A stretch of 32,558 nucleotides of DNA from Verrucomicrobiaceae bacterium (GTDB lineage: Bacteria > Verrucomicrobiota > Verrucomicrobiia > Verrucomicrobiales > Akkermansiaceae). Positions 22,524 through 30,971 of the stretch are shown here, piece by piece (position 1 is the stretch's first letter; each line of letters begins with the position of its first letter). The DNA is taken from NCBI GenBank assembly GCA_027487435.1, contig JAIYDP010000433.1:1-32558 (forward strand), given 5' to 3'. The notes beneath the pieces were generated by a model. The model saw only the letters and a list, made by a program, of their open reading frames with translations, was not told the origin of the DNA and ran no database searches. The translations under genes and the position numbers were made by a program.

Positions 22524-23262
22524 AGTCTTTATCTTTGGGCTGTGGCGGATTGGGTCGTTGTTTCATCTCTCGCACGGCTTTGCTAAGTTGCTCCAGGGAC
22601 GTGCGCATGCGCGCGATTTCCTCTTGTTGTTTTTCCAAACGATTCTTGAGTTGGCTGTATTCTTCTGACTTGCGTCGCTCCATTTTCTTGAGCTCAAGCA
22701 TCATACCATTGGCTGCATTATGTTGAGGATTGATTAAAAAATCGAGGTTTATGTCATCGGCTGCTTTTGCTTTTCCCTCCAAAGAAGCATGCTCGGGCGA
22801 AACGGGAGGAATGACCGCGACAAATTTTACGCCTTTTGATAGTGCTGCGAGACGCAGTTCTTTACCACTGTTTGCCCATGATCTGACGTTTTCTGTCAGT
22901 TGTTCCCTCGATCCAACAGGCTGATCGTTGGCGGAGAAGATGATATCGTTTTTCTTGATGCCCGCCTTCGCTGCGGGGCTGCTTTCAACAACCTGCATCA
23001 CGATTACGCCGGACTTTTCGGGGAGATCGAGATGCTTGCGGAGATCGTCATTGATGGGCTCCACCATCACGCCGATGCGCTTTGGTTCGGACATGGCTCC
23101 GCGTAACTGCATCAACTCTCGGGTTCGATTCCATTCGCGTACTTTGCCATTGCTCTCATTGGGGCTAGGCGGTGCTGGCGTTTCCTGAGCGATGCTGGAC
23201 AAGGCGAGCATAGTAAGGGTGGTTGTAACGATGAGTGATTTGTATTTTGTATTCGCAATCAT
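22522..23262 (-). CDS. Exported PDZ-domain protein with C-terminal coiled coil
   Basis: A 246-residue protein. The signal peptide is about residues 1-25 (KSLIVTTTLTMLALSSIAQ). After a Pro/Ser linker, a PDZ domain spans roughly 60-160: RIGVMVEPINDDLRKHLDL, SGVIVMQVVESSPAAKAGI and KKNDIIFSANDQPVGS, the pattern of protease-linked PDZ domains. No protease domain is attached. Residues about 187-235 form a charged coiled coil (LELKKMERRKSEEYSQLKN and following). It probably acts as a periplasmic scaffold or adaptor binding C-termini of envelope proteins. The last residues are Pro/Lys/Asp-rich, and the stop codon lies inside the terminal arm of the repeat at 22341. Convergent to the W-repeat gene. 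Confidence 0.85.
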   Translation of the reverse strand: MIANTKYKSLIVTTTLTMLALSSIAQETPAPPSPNESNGKVREWNRTRELMQLRGAMSEPKRIGVMVEPINDDLRKHLDLPEKSGVIVMQVVESSPAAKAGIKKNDIIFSANDQPVGSREQLTENVRSWANSGKELRLAALSKGVKFVAVIPPVSPEHASLEGKAKAADDINLDFLINPQHNAANGMMLELKKMERRKSEEYSQLKNRLEKQQEEIARMRTSLEQLSKAVREMKQRPNPPQPKDKD

Positions 23263-23287
23263 AGCATAATTTTAACGGTTAAAGGCT

Positions 23288-23293
23288 ATTATA
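23288..23293 (-). promoter_or_regulatory. Possible -10 box of the PDZ gene
   Basis: On the minus strand a perfect TATAAT lies 25 bases before the PDZ ATG, which would give a short leader. The -35 region about 17 bases further up (around TAACCG) is weak. The assignment rests on the -10 match and distance only. Confidence 0.35.
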
Positions 23294-23406
23294 TTGTCTA
23301 GGGAGTTTTTCGGTTAGGCTAATCTTCCGAAACAATTTTTTCCTTGAGGAAATCGCACAATTTTTTGAGCTAGGAATAATATCCAAACGCATGGATGTTG
23401 CCCCTA

Positions 23407-23456
23407 CGGCGGCGGCAAGGTGCTCTTAGATACGATCATTTTCGGATCTCGGGTTC
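23407..23456 (+). repeat. Partial copy of the dispersed repeat (right end)
   Basis: TTCGGATCTCGGGTTCAAAA matches the right terminus of copies at 8511 and 12001. The sequence before it (GGCGGCGGCAAGG) may be a worn inner arm. No convincing left arm. It is upstream of the M24 peptidase gene. Confidence 0.45.
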
Positions 23457-23498
23457 AAAAACAATACACCATACTGTCTCTTTTAGGTTTACAGATTG

Positions 23499-24764
23499 AT
23501 GCGAGGAAGGCAGAAAGAGCGCGTGAGCAACACGATTCAACGCAACCGTAGAGAAAATTTTTATCAACATTTGGCGCAAGGCGAAGCACTAATCTTATTT
23601 GCAGGATCGGCACCGAGGAAATCTGCGGACGCCAAATACCACTTCTTCGCGAATCGAAATTTCTACTATTTGACAGGAATTCTTCAGGCTCAGAGCGTAT
23701 TTTTAGCAGTCAATGATGGTGGAGAGGTAAAGGAGTTTCTTTTCATGCTCAAAAAAGATCGCTTGGCGGAGCGCTGGAATGGCTCTCGTGTTTCACCCGA
23801 AGAGGCAGCAGTGCAATCTGGCATCGCCACCGTGAGAGACTTAGAGTCGTTCGAACCAGTGCTCAACGGCTTCCTCAACACAGGAGCGATTTCTGTGTTG
23901 TGGTATGATTTCGATAAATTCGATGCCGGATCTACCGCCGCACCTCAGATCATTCACAGTCATTCCATCCGCTCCGGGCGTCCTCATGTGAGCTTTAAGA
24001 ACGCCTATCTGCCGATCTGTGCCAGTCGCACGATCAAAGATGCTGCGGAAGTCGAGCAGATTCGTGAGGCCATGACTGTAACGCGTGACGGGATCCATGC
24101 GATGATGCGCGCCGCGAAAGCGGGTATGCATGAATACCAACTTGAAGCAGTCTTCACCAAAGTCCTCGCCGATGCGGGAGTTCGTGAATCCGCTTTCGAT
24201 AATATTATTTCCGGAGGCAGCAATAATTTCTACCTCCACTATGATGAGCCCGCAGGGACACTGATGGATGGAGATCTGATTCTCACAGATGTCGGTGCTA
24301 GGAAAAACCAATACGTCACCGATATTTCTCGCGCGTTTCCCGTGAACGGCAAATTCACCTCCCAACAGAAGGAAGTGTATTCGATCGCGCTCAAGGTGAA
24401 TAAAGAACTCATGGGTCTGCTTGTTCCTGGAAAAGTCTCATTCGATGACATCGAGGCTCATGCGCGCAAGCGTGTGGGTGAAGAGTTGGTCGCTGCCGGA
24501 TACCTTGGCACTGACGAGGACGTCAGCAAGTACTATTGGCACAAGGGCACTCATCATATCGGACTGGACGTTCACGATGTCGGCCCGCTGGGCAATCCCA
24601 TCCAACCCGGCATGGTTTTCACGATCGATGTAGGTATTTACATCGAGGATAAGAACATTGGCTTCCGCATTGAGGACAATGTCTTGATCACGGAAACAGG
24701 ATATGAAAACCTTTCTTGGGAGATCGTGCGAGAGATTGATGACATCGAAGCAATGATGGCTTAA
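23499..24764 (+). CDS. M24 family aminopeptidase (Xaa-Pro aminopeptidase-like)
   Basis: A 421-residue cytoplasmic peptidase that would remove N-terminal residues before proline. The N-terminal domain has FYYLTGILQAQSVFLAV. The pita-bread catalytic domain gives metal ligands Asp264 (LTDVGA), Asp275 (VTDISRAF), His353 (THHIGLDVHDVG) and Glu392 (FRIEDNVLIT). The fifth ligand position, normally Glu in T-E-P-G, is Asp377 in FTIDVGIYI. NFYLHYDEP keeps the catalytic His. ATG 23499 was chosen; a GTG at 23523 (protein start SNTIQRNRRENF) is an alternative with GAGGAAGG upstream. No operon partner upstream; the phosphoesterase gene follows after 79 bases. Confidence 0.93.
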   Translation: MRGRQKERVSNTIQRNRRENFYQHLAQGEALILFAGSAPRKSADAKYHFFANRNFYYLTGILQAQSVFLAVNDGGEVKEFLFMLKKDRLAERWNGSRVSPEEAAVQSGIATVRDLESFEPVLNGFLNTGAISVLWYDFDKFDAGSTAAPQIIHSHSIRSGRPHVSFKNAYLPICASRTIKDAAEVEQIREAMTVTRDGIHAMMRAAKAGMHEYQLEAVFTKVLADAGVRESAFDNIISGGSNNFYLHYDEPAGTLMDGDLILTDVGARKNQYVTDISRAFPVNGKFTSQQKEVYSIALKVNKELMGLLVPGKVSFDDIEAHARKRVGEELVAAGYLGTDEDVSKYYWHKGTHHIGLDVHDVGPLGNPIQPGMVFTIDVGIYIEDKNIGFRIEDNVLITETGYENLSWEIVREIDDIEAMMA

Positions 24765-24843
24765 GTGTGTTTCAACTTTCGTAGTTTCAGCGAATTTCCT
24801 ATCACATCGCAGCCCAAAAGCTTGGCTTGCGCCGCCGTTCGGC

Positions 24844-25626
24844 ATGGCGTATCATGCACAGCACATGGTCATACCTAAGACAGTTGCTCAGGACGATTTA
24901 GGAATGAAACAGGGGCTGGTCGTTTCGGATCTGCATTTGTTTTCCCGTCGATCCGATGGTCAAACGTTATGGGAGAGCATCGACGAAATACGCGGGGGAG
25001 CGGAGATCTTGGTGTTGAATGGAGACACGTTTGATTTTCGCTGGAGCCATTTTGCCGATGAGTCAAAAGCCCGAACCGCAGCATTGGCATGGGTGGAGAA
25101 CTTGATTGCTGGCGGACACTGGAAAAAGGTTCACTACATTTTAGGCAATCATGATTGTCTGAGCGAATTCGTCGAGGAGTTGAACGGGCTTTCTTCCAAA
25201 CAGGAAACCTTCGTTTGTCACGATCTTCATCTGCAACTCGGCAGGTGCCTGTTTCTTCACGGCGACTGTACGAACCGCCGGATGAATCTGGAGGATCTGA
25301 AACAATATCGTGCCAATTGGAGCACAGATCGGCCTCGCGGTGCATGGAGCAAGGCATTGTATGATGGAGTTGATGCCTTGGGAATATCGAAAATTTTTCA
25401 TGAACTCTATTTCCCCAACGAAGGCACCATTGCGAGATTGGTTCACCACCTCAATCTGGTATTTCCGCAATGGCGCGCCAATCTGGATCACTGCTATTTC
25501 GGCCACACGCATCGGCCTTTTTCCGGCCGCGAGCATGGCGGTGTAACGTTTCACAACACCGGTTCGGCAATCCGAGGGATGGGATTTCAGCCCCTCCTCT
25601 TCTCCGTCAATCTTGAACAACCATGA
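24844..25626 (+). CDS. Calcineurin-like metallophosphoesterase (LpxH-like group)
   Basis: A 260-residue enzyme with a complete binuclear metallophosphoesterase set: SDLHLFS (D-x-H), LNGDTFDF (G-D-x2-D), LGNHDCL (G-N-H-D), FLHGD and GHTHRPF (G-H-x-H). The order and size resemble UDP-2,3-diacylglucosamine hydrolases and related lipid-directed enzymes, but LpxH identity is not proven. The frame opens at ATG 24844. Family homology starts at KQGLVVSDLHLF, so ATG 24904, preceded closely by TTAGGA, is an equally good start. The stop overlaps the CDP-alcohol phosphatidyltransferase ATG (ATGA), so the two are translated together, which points to a phospholipid or glycolipid head-group step. Confidence 0.88.
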   Translation: MAYHAQHMVIPKTVAQDDLGMKQGLVVSDLHLFSRRSDGQTLWESIDEIRGGAEILVLNGDTFDFRWSHFADESKARTAALAWVENLIAGGHWKKVHYILGNHDCLSEFVEELNGLSSKQETFVCHDLHLQLGRCLFLHGDCTNRRMNLEDLKQYRANWSTDRPRGAWSKALYDGVDALGISKIFHELYFPNEGTIARLVHHLNLVFPQWRANLDHCYFGHTHRPFSGREHGGVTFHNTGSAIRGMGFQPLLFSVNLEQP

Positions 25627-26258
25627 ACTATGAATCCGATACTCCGGAGGATCCCGGAAAACGCAAAATCAACTGCTATTCTGGCGGTGAGGGGGGATTC
25701 ATGGATTGGAATCAAAACCTTCGCGGGCGCTTGCTTGAGCCTCTCTTGATCAAGATGGCAAGAATCGGAATGAGAGGCAGTCACGTGACTTTTCTCTCCA
25801 TGCTTGCAGGGCTTCTGTATTGTCCGCTTTTTCTCTTGGATCAAAAAGCAGCGGCATTCTTTATTTTATTTCTTCATGTCCTGCTCGATGGTTTAGACGG
25901 ACCACTGGCACGATTCCGCGGACAAGCATCTGACCGAGGGTCGTTTACCGACACGATGGCGGATCAGGTAGTGGTCACCACAACCGCTCTCACCATGATG
26001 CATGCAGGTGCCGCCTCGGCATGGGCAGGCGGCAGTTATGTTTTTCTTTACGCCATCGTCGTCGCCTTTGCCTTCGCGCGTAACGCCATGGCGGCTCCAT
26101 ATTCGTGGCTTTTTCGGCCAAGATTTTTGGTGTTTCTTGCCTTCATGGTCGATTCGTATTTTTTGCCTGGGAGCCTTGAGGTGGTGTTGTGGATTTCCTC
26201 TTCTTTACTTGGCCTGAAATGTTTAAGCGGTTTCGTGAAAATCAGAAATCGAATTTGA
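25623..26258 (+). CDS. CDP-alcohol phosphatidyltransferase family protein
   Basis: A 211-residue integral membrane enzyme. The family signature D-G-x2-A-R-x8-G-x3-D-x3-D is complete in DGPLARFRGQASDRGSFTD followed by TMAD: Asp92, Gly93, Ala96, Arg97, Gly106, Asp110, Asp114. These residues bind metal and the CDP-lipid. Hydrophobic segments lie around 55-88, 117-145 and 160-200. Such enzymes transfer a phosphatidyl group from a CDP-lipid to an alcohol (glycerol phosphate, serine, inositol phosphate and others); the acceptor here is not evident. The 30-residue polar N-terminus is unusual, and ATG 25701 (MDWNQNLRG) could be an alternative start. Its coupling to a phosphoesterase recalls synthesis of a phosphorylated lipid intermediate followed by dephosphorylation. 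Confidence 0.9.
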   Translation: MNYESDTPEDPGKRKINCYSGGEGGFMDWNQNLRGRLLEPLLIKMARIGMRGSHVTFLSMLAGLLYCPLFLLDQKAAAFFILFLHVLLDGLDGPLARFRGQASDRGSFTDTMADQVVVTTTALTMMHAGAASAWAGGSYVFLYAIVVAFAFARNAMAAPYSWLFRPRFLVFLAFMVDSYFLPGSLEVVLWISSSLLGLKCLSGFVKIRNRI

Positions 26259-26464
26259 GCGATACAAGTTTTGGATTTGTTGCCGCTTTCTCATAGGCGA
26301 ATGCAAAAATGATTTATTCGGTTACAACTATCACTATAGTAATATTTGACTTCTTTTTGTATCATTTTTTTAGCGCAATCAAGTTACACGAAGCCAACGC
26401 AGAGAGATTCTAAGGGCTCGTATTTGTATTGTATTATAGTACTAGAATTCGCGGGAATTTTACG

Positions 26465-26556
26465 TTAAATCCTAGATCCAAAGTAGAGCGCCAGAAATTC
26501 GTTGCTAGGCTTTGATGTCAGCGAAGGGCGGCGTTATACTTCGGATTTCAGTTTAA
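26465..26556 (+). repeat. Medium copy of the dispersed palindromic repeat
   Basis: The left arm AATCCTAGATCCAAAGTAGA with GCGCC faces the right arm GGCGGCGTTATACTTCGGAT with TTCAGTTTAA. Between them CAGAAATTCGTTGCTAGGCT and TTGATG match the start of the core in the long copies, but the apical stem is deleted. Confidence 0.8.
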
Positions 26557-26587
26557 ATAAAAAATAATAATAAATACTACACTCGAC

Positions 26588-26616
26588 TTGACACATATTG
26601 CTTTTATCATTAGTTT
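26588..26616 (+). promoter_or_regulatory. Probable sigma-70 type promoter of the GH30-like gene
   Basis: A consensus -35 TTGACA, a 17-base spacer, then TAGTTT as a moderate -10, about 32 bases before the chosen ATG at 26649. It lies just after the repeat copy. Confidence 0.45.
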
Positions 26617-26648
26617 TGGTAGACATAAAACAGATTTACATATACAAA

Positions 26649-28811
26649 ATGATGGATAACCAAACATGGAACTGTGTGAAGGATGATTGCAGGCAAGTGA
26701 AGACCATGGTACTTGGGTCGATCCAGCTTCTGGTCGCGATACTCTGTGTGATGGGGGCTGGCCTACTCCACGCACAGAACCTTGCGACCAACGGCGGGTT
26801 CGAGAGTGGACACACTTCGGGATGGGCTCATTCAACGGCTGGCAGTGGTCGAGCCACATTCGCGGCTGAGCTCTCCCAGCCCTATTCAGGCACCAGAGCC
26901 TTAAGGGTCGCGGTTACTGCTCTGGGTGCTGACCCTTGGAACATTCAAACCCTAGGCCCTACCTTCACAAATCTTGGCACTGGCCGAGAAACAACTATCA
27001 CTTTCCGCGCCCGCGCCGCTGCGAACGGCACCCGCGTGCGCATGGTGATGCAAGACAGTTCGTATCAGTGGAGAGATTTCACACTCTCCACTTCATGGAC
27101 CTATTTCATCTGGAATCATACCTCAGCTGAAGCCAGCCCGCGCCTCCGCATCCAATATCCTACCTTGGGAACTGTATGGCTTGATGACATTTCCGTCGTG
27201 GCTCATTCCACTCCAGCAAGCGGCATCCTCGTTACCCTTGATCCATCAATCCGTCATCAGATCATGGACGGGATCGGTGGCGCACTGACGTGGAATGCCA
27301 ATCGTATCATTGACTTACCCACACAAAAACGCAACGAAGTCGAAAACATGCTTTTCGATGATCTCGGACTCGACATCATTCGTCTCAAGAATTGGTATTT
27401 CCCAGCGAACTACCCTACGAATAAATCCCCATCAAACATGGAGCCTTCATGGATGAGTGGCAACCACAAGGACAACAAGGCATTTTATGACATGGCTAAA
27501 AAAAATGGCCGCAACATTAGCGTCCTGTTATCCTCATGGACTCCGCCGCCGAATTTGAAAACCAACAACAGCTTGTATAATGGTGGCACGCTAAAGAGAA
27601 TCAATGGGACTAGTGGGCGATACATGTACACCGAACTCGGGCAATATTGGATGGATTTGCTCGATAACACAACATGGGTTCCCGACTACCTGAGTTTCCA
27701 GAACGAGCCAGGCTGGGTGGCGGCTCATGAAACTGCCGTATTTGCGCCCACCGAAACAACAACATCCGCAGGATACGCACAGGCCATTGATGCGATTTAC
27801 AATCGCATCAAAACTCGTCCCAAGGTGCCGATCTTAATCGGATCCGAAGCGGAAAATATGCAGGCCTTCCTTGCAGACATCGTTCCGCTACGAACCAGAC
27901 CGCACGTTGGCATTTGCGCTTTTCATAATTACAATGTCGGCACGCCCACGGCAACCAATAGCGCTAGTGTGATTTCCGCGCTGAATAGTATCCGCAGTGA
28001 GACTACGAACGCAACGAGCGGTCGCCCGAACTGGATGTCCGAATTTTCCAAAGGCGAGTTTGACTGGCTCGACACAGCCCATTTGATCCACAATACCCTC
28101 GTCGAGGCGAATTCCTCTGCCTACATCTACTGGGCTCTAGCTTGGTCATCCGACACTACGCCTGCCACGGCACATTCAGAACGAGTGATTAGTCTAGATA
28201 CTTCCGGAAATTACGCGCGCGGCAATACCTACTTCACGCTCAAACACTACGCCAAGCACATCTCCAGTGGCCACCAGCGCTTTGAAGTGACGAACGCCGC
28301 AGGCACAAACGAAAACATCCGCGCATCCGGTTTCATCAATCCAGCTGGCAACCAAGTCACCTTGATCGTCCTAAATACCGGTACTACTGACGATACCATT
28401 TCTCTCCGATTCCGCGGGCTCCCTGTCACCACAGCTACCGGATTTCGAACGAGACAGTTCGACATCGGCAGCTCTCCGTATCATTCGCTTGGCACGATAA
28501 ATCTCGCCAACAATCAGACAATTTCCAAAAACTCCATTAACACCTACGTCATCAACCTCGCTGGCACGCTGAATCCTTATAATCCATCACTGCTACGCGT
28601 GGATGGCATTCGTCATCTTGGCAATCAAGTGGCAGTGACCATGCCTTCCCAGCCTGGCCAAAGATTCGTCCTGTGGAAATCAACCACCTTAGCCGCTGGA
28701 TCCTGGCAGAGGGTAACCAATGCCGTCGCTACGGAATCAGATGGACAACTGATCTTGACCGACCCAACTCCAGGAACAAGCCGCGCGTTCTACCGCGTCG
28801 AACATGACTAA
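26649..28811 (+). CDS. Secreted GH30-like glycoside hydrolase with N-terminal CBM
   Basis: A 720-residue exported enzyme. A hydrophobic export segment (MVLGSIQLLVAILCVMGAG, ending LLHAQ) precedes a carbohydrate-binding module of the CBM4/9 type, about 43-185 (NLATNGGFESG, then VWLDDISVVAH). A clan-A barrel then begins DGIGGALTWNANRI. The presumed acid/base is Glu353 in YLSFQNEPGW and the nucleophile Glu465 in WMSEFS. A beta-rich domain after the barrel is typical of GH30 xylanases and glucanases. The last 75 residues (PGQRFVLWKSTTLAAGSWQ to AFYRVE) look like a small beta module seen at the end of many Verrucomicrobia secreted proteins. Start 26649 keeps Lys/Arg before the hydrophobic core; ATG 26706 is possible. 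With GH10 next, xylan is the likely substrate. Confidence 0.88.
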   Translation: MMDNQTWNCVKDDCRQVKTMVLGSIQLLVAILCVMGAGLLHAQNLATNGGFESGHTSGWAHSTAGSGRATFAAELSQPYSGTRALRVAVTALGADPWNIQTLGPTFTNLGTGRETTITFRARAAANGTRVRMVMQDSSYQWRDFTLSTSWTYFIWNHTSAEASPRLRIQYPTLGTVWLDDISVVAHSTPASGILVTLDPSIRHQIMDGIGGALTWNANRIIDLPTQKRNEVENMLFDDLGLDIIRLKNWYFPANYPTNKSPSNMEPSWMSGNHKDNKAFYDMAKKNGRNISVLLSSWTPPPNLKTNNSLYNGGTLKRINGTSGRYMYTELGQYWMDLLDNTTWVPDYLSFQNEPGWVAAHETAVFAPTETTTSAGYAQAIDAIYNRIKTRPKVPILIGSEAENMQAFLADIVPLRTRPHVGICAFHNYNVGTPTATNSASVISALNSIRSETTNATSGRPNWMSEFSKGEFDWLDTAHLIHNTLVEANSSAYIYWALAWSSDTTPATAHSERVISLDTSGNYARGNTYFTLKHYAKHISSGHQRFEVTNAAGTNENIRASGFINPAGNQVTLIVLNTGTTDDTISLRFRGLPVTTATGFRTRQFDIGSSPYHSLGTINLANNQTISKNSINTYVINLAGTLNPYNPSLLRVDGIRHLGNQVAVTMPSQPGQRFVLWKSTTLAAGSWQRVTNAVATESDGQLILTDPTPGTSRAFYRVEHD

Positions 28812-29048
28812 TGTCGTTGAATCAACAATAGGTCTGTAGATGGCCACATCGAAATTTCCATAACAACGGATTGATTCCAAGATTCTTTCTTGCTAGCCTA
28901 GCCACCCTGTGAAGACGATTGCGTCTGTTGCAACATGAATTTTATTCGTTGCACCTCCCATAGTCATCTCTGCTGCTTTGTGGTACTGGGCAAACTTCCA
29001 AGTCTCGCTCCTGCGCTCCATTCTAAGCCGTAACCCAATCCATATTCT

Positions 29049-30206
29049 ATGAATTCTGATTCACCATCATTTCTCGCCCTAGCCAGTCGCAGAACGTTCC
29101 TGCGCGGGCTTTCCGCAAGCGGGCTCTTGCTCGCAGCTCCCCGTGCCTTGGCGCAAGAGCCCGTCCTCGCATCGTTGCGCACACTGGCGGACGGAAAACC
29201 TTTGATCGGAGCCTCCGTTCAAACCCAGTTCGACAAGATTTACACCCCAGAGGAACTGAATCTCCTCAAGACTCAGTTCGATAGCGTCACGCCAGAGAAC
29301 TGCATGAAGTGGCCGTATCTTTGCCCCAAAGAAGGCACCTACCGTTTCGAACCAGTCGATCGGCTCGTGGACTTCGCGATGCAGAACAAACAACGCGTGG
29401 TGGGGCACACCTTGATCTTTAACCGCGATGGAAACTATCCCACTTGGCTGCTCCGCGACGGAGAGAAAGAGGCCGATGCAAAGCTGGTGTGGAAACGGGT
29501 CGAAGATCACGCCACGAAGCTGATGTCGCGCTACGCTGGTCGAATCGACTCATGGGACGTACTCAACGAATTCATCGAAGTGCCAGCCCCCGGATATCGC
29601 GTGACCGATCTCACTCGGATTCTCGGCGCGGATTATCCCGTGCGTCTCTTTAAGCTCGCTGCCGAGATCGACCCAAAGGCGAAGCTCACCTACAATGATT
29701 TTGCCGTCGAAAGACCAGATCGTCTCAAAGCCATCTTGGCCTTCGTGCGTTCTCTCCGCGACAAGGGCTGCAAGGTCGATGTCGTTGGCAGCCAAAGCCA
29801 TCTGGAACTTGGCGACAAAACAGCGGCAAACCTCAATGCCATGATCAAACAATTTGCGGCAGAAGGTTTCCGATGCGCCCTGACCGAACTCGACATCGAT
29901 GTGATTCCAAGGGCGCAGCATTGGAACACGAAAGCCCGCGAACAATCGATCAAACCGAATCCTTACGCGGACGGCTGCCCAGCTGATGTTCTCGAAAGAC
30001 AGGCTACCATGTATCGCGATGTCATGGATGCCGTGATTTCCAACGTCAAACACGTCGATCGCGTGACGATGTGGGGAATCAGCGACCGCCACAGTTGGCT
30101 AAATAAATGGCCTTGGGTGCGAGTCAACCACGGCCTGCTTTTCGACCGCGAAGCGAAACCCAAACCCGCTTTCCATGCGTTTGCGAAGGCATTAGGCAAA
30201 AAGTGA
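29049..30206 (+). CDS. GH10 endo-1,4-beta-xylanase, Tat-exported
   Basis: A 385-residue enzyme that hydrolyses internal xylan bonds. The N-terminus has a twin-arginine signal SRRTFLRGLSASGLLLAA ending in ALAQ, so export is likely in folded form. GH10 motifs present are FDSVTPENCMKWPYL, SWDVLNEF with acid/base Glu174, VGSQSHL, and ALTELDID with nucleophile Glu280. The conserved stretch normally reading H-T-L-V-W-H is HTLIFN (120-125), so the usual Trp and second His are replaced by Phe and Asn. Length fits a single-domain xylanase. It follows the GH30-like gene in the same direction after 237 bases with no obvious terminator, forming a small xylan locus. Confidence 0.95.
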   Translation: MNSDSPSFLALASRRTFLRGLSASGLLLAAPRALAQEPVLASLRTLADGKPLIGASVQTQFDKIYTPEELNLLKTQFDSVTPENCMKWPYLCPKEGTYRFEPVDRLVDFAMQNKQRVVGHTLIFNRDGNYPTWLLRDGEKEADAKLVWKRVEDHATKLMSRYAGRIDSWDVLNEFIEVPAPGYRVTDLTRILGADYPVRLFKLAAEIDPKAKLTYNDFAVERPDRLKAILAFVRSLRDKGCKVDVVGSQSHLELGDKTAANLNAMIKQFAAEGFRCALTELDIDVIPRAQHWNTKAREQSIKPNPYADGCPADVLERQATMYRDVMDAVISNVKHVDRVTMWGISDRHSWLNKWPWVRVNHGLLFDREAKPKPAFHAFAKALGKK

Positions 30207-30274
30207 ATCGACTTCTACAAAGCCATCGAGAATCAACAACTTTTCTTCTAAGAAACTCTCGTTTCGTGTGTCGT

Positions 30275-30883
30275 ATGAGCATGAAAATTCATAAAATCGC
30301 AGCCCTGCTCACTTTCGTCCCCGACATGCTTGCGGCAGCACCATCCCTGAAACTGGAACTCGTCGGGCCCAAAGATGTTGTAAAAATTGACCAGCAACAA
30401 CTCGAATTGGTCGCCGCGCTGCCCGAAACACTGAAGGAATATGAGCGTTTGTCACAGATCATCAAAGCCGATCGTAAGGCCATGCAGGAGTGCCAAGAGG
30501 CAATGGCAGTCGCCAAATCTCTCAAGCAAGGAATCGACCTCACACTCCGCTTCACCAACACAGGCAAATCACCCGTGAAAATTCAATACGGGCCTGATAC
30601 CAGTAAGAATCTGCTAAACGTGGAAGGTCCCGGCGCTGTCGCCATGCCTTTCAACGGTCCGATCACTGCGGATTACCGGATGCCCGATCCCACCACAATC
30701 GCGCCTGGTGAAACCAAGGAATTCACCATATCCGATCTTTCCTTTGGCACCCGAGACCTCAGCCGGTGGTTGGTTGCCAAACCGGGCTCCTACACCGCCA
30801 GCGTGACATTCACCACCACCATAAAAGAGGAGAAAGTCGAACTCTCTTCCAACCAAGTGACCTTCGAGGTGAAGGCAGAATAA
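30275..30883 (+). CDS. Exported hypothetical protein, Ig-like C-terminal part
   Basis: A 202-residue protein with a probable signal peptide (MSMKIHKIAALLTFV, cleavage near MLAAAP). Residues about 45-85 form a charged helical segment (LKEYERLSQIIKADRKAMQ). The rest is beta-rich with GIDLTLRFTNTGKSPVKI, APGETKEFTISDLSFG and PGSYTASVTFTT, resembling Ig-like or bacterial beta-sandwich domains found in Verrucomicrobia/Planctomycete exported proteins. No enzyme motif. The longer frame from 30107 overlaps the xylanase in another frame and is unlikely. It lies 68 bases after the xylanase and could be co-transcribed; function unknown. Confidence 0.75.
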   Translation: MSMKIHKIAALLTFVPDMLAAAPSLKLELVGPKDVVKIDQQQLELVAALPETLKEYERLSQIIKADRKAMQECQEAMAVAKSLKQGIDLTLRFTNTGKSPVKIQYGPDTSKNLLNVEGPGAVAMPFNGPITADYRMPDPTTIAPGETKEFTISDLSFGTRDLSRWLVAKPGSYTASVTFTTTIKEEKVELSSNQVTFEVKAE

Positions 30884-30971
30884 CAAGCGTACTTTCTCCA
30901 GGCATCTGTTTCCGCCATTGTTTTCTAAGGATTTTCCACTTCATGTGTCATACTAAGACCCCATCATCATT

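Larger units (their letters stand above)
26259..26648 (+). other. AT-rich intergenic region with repeat copy and promoter
   Basis: 390 bases without a gene. The first 200 are AT-rich with no clear structure. A compact repeat copy (26465-26556) and a probable promoter for the GH30-like gene (26588-26616) fill the rest. Confidence 0.7.
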
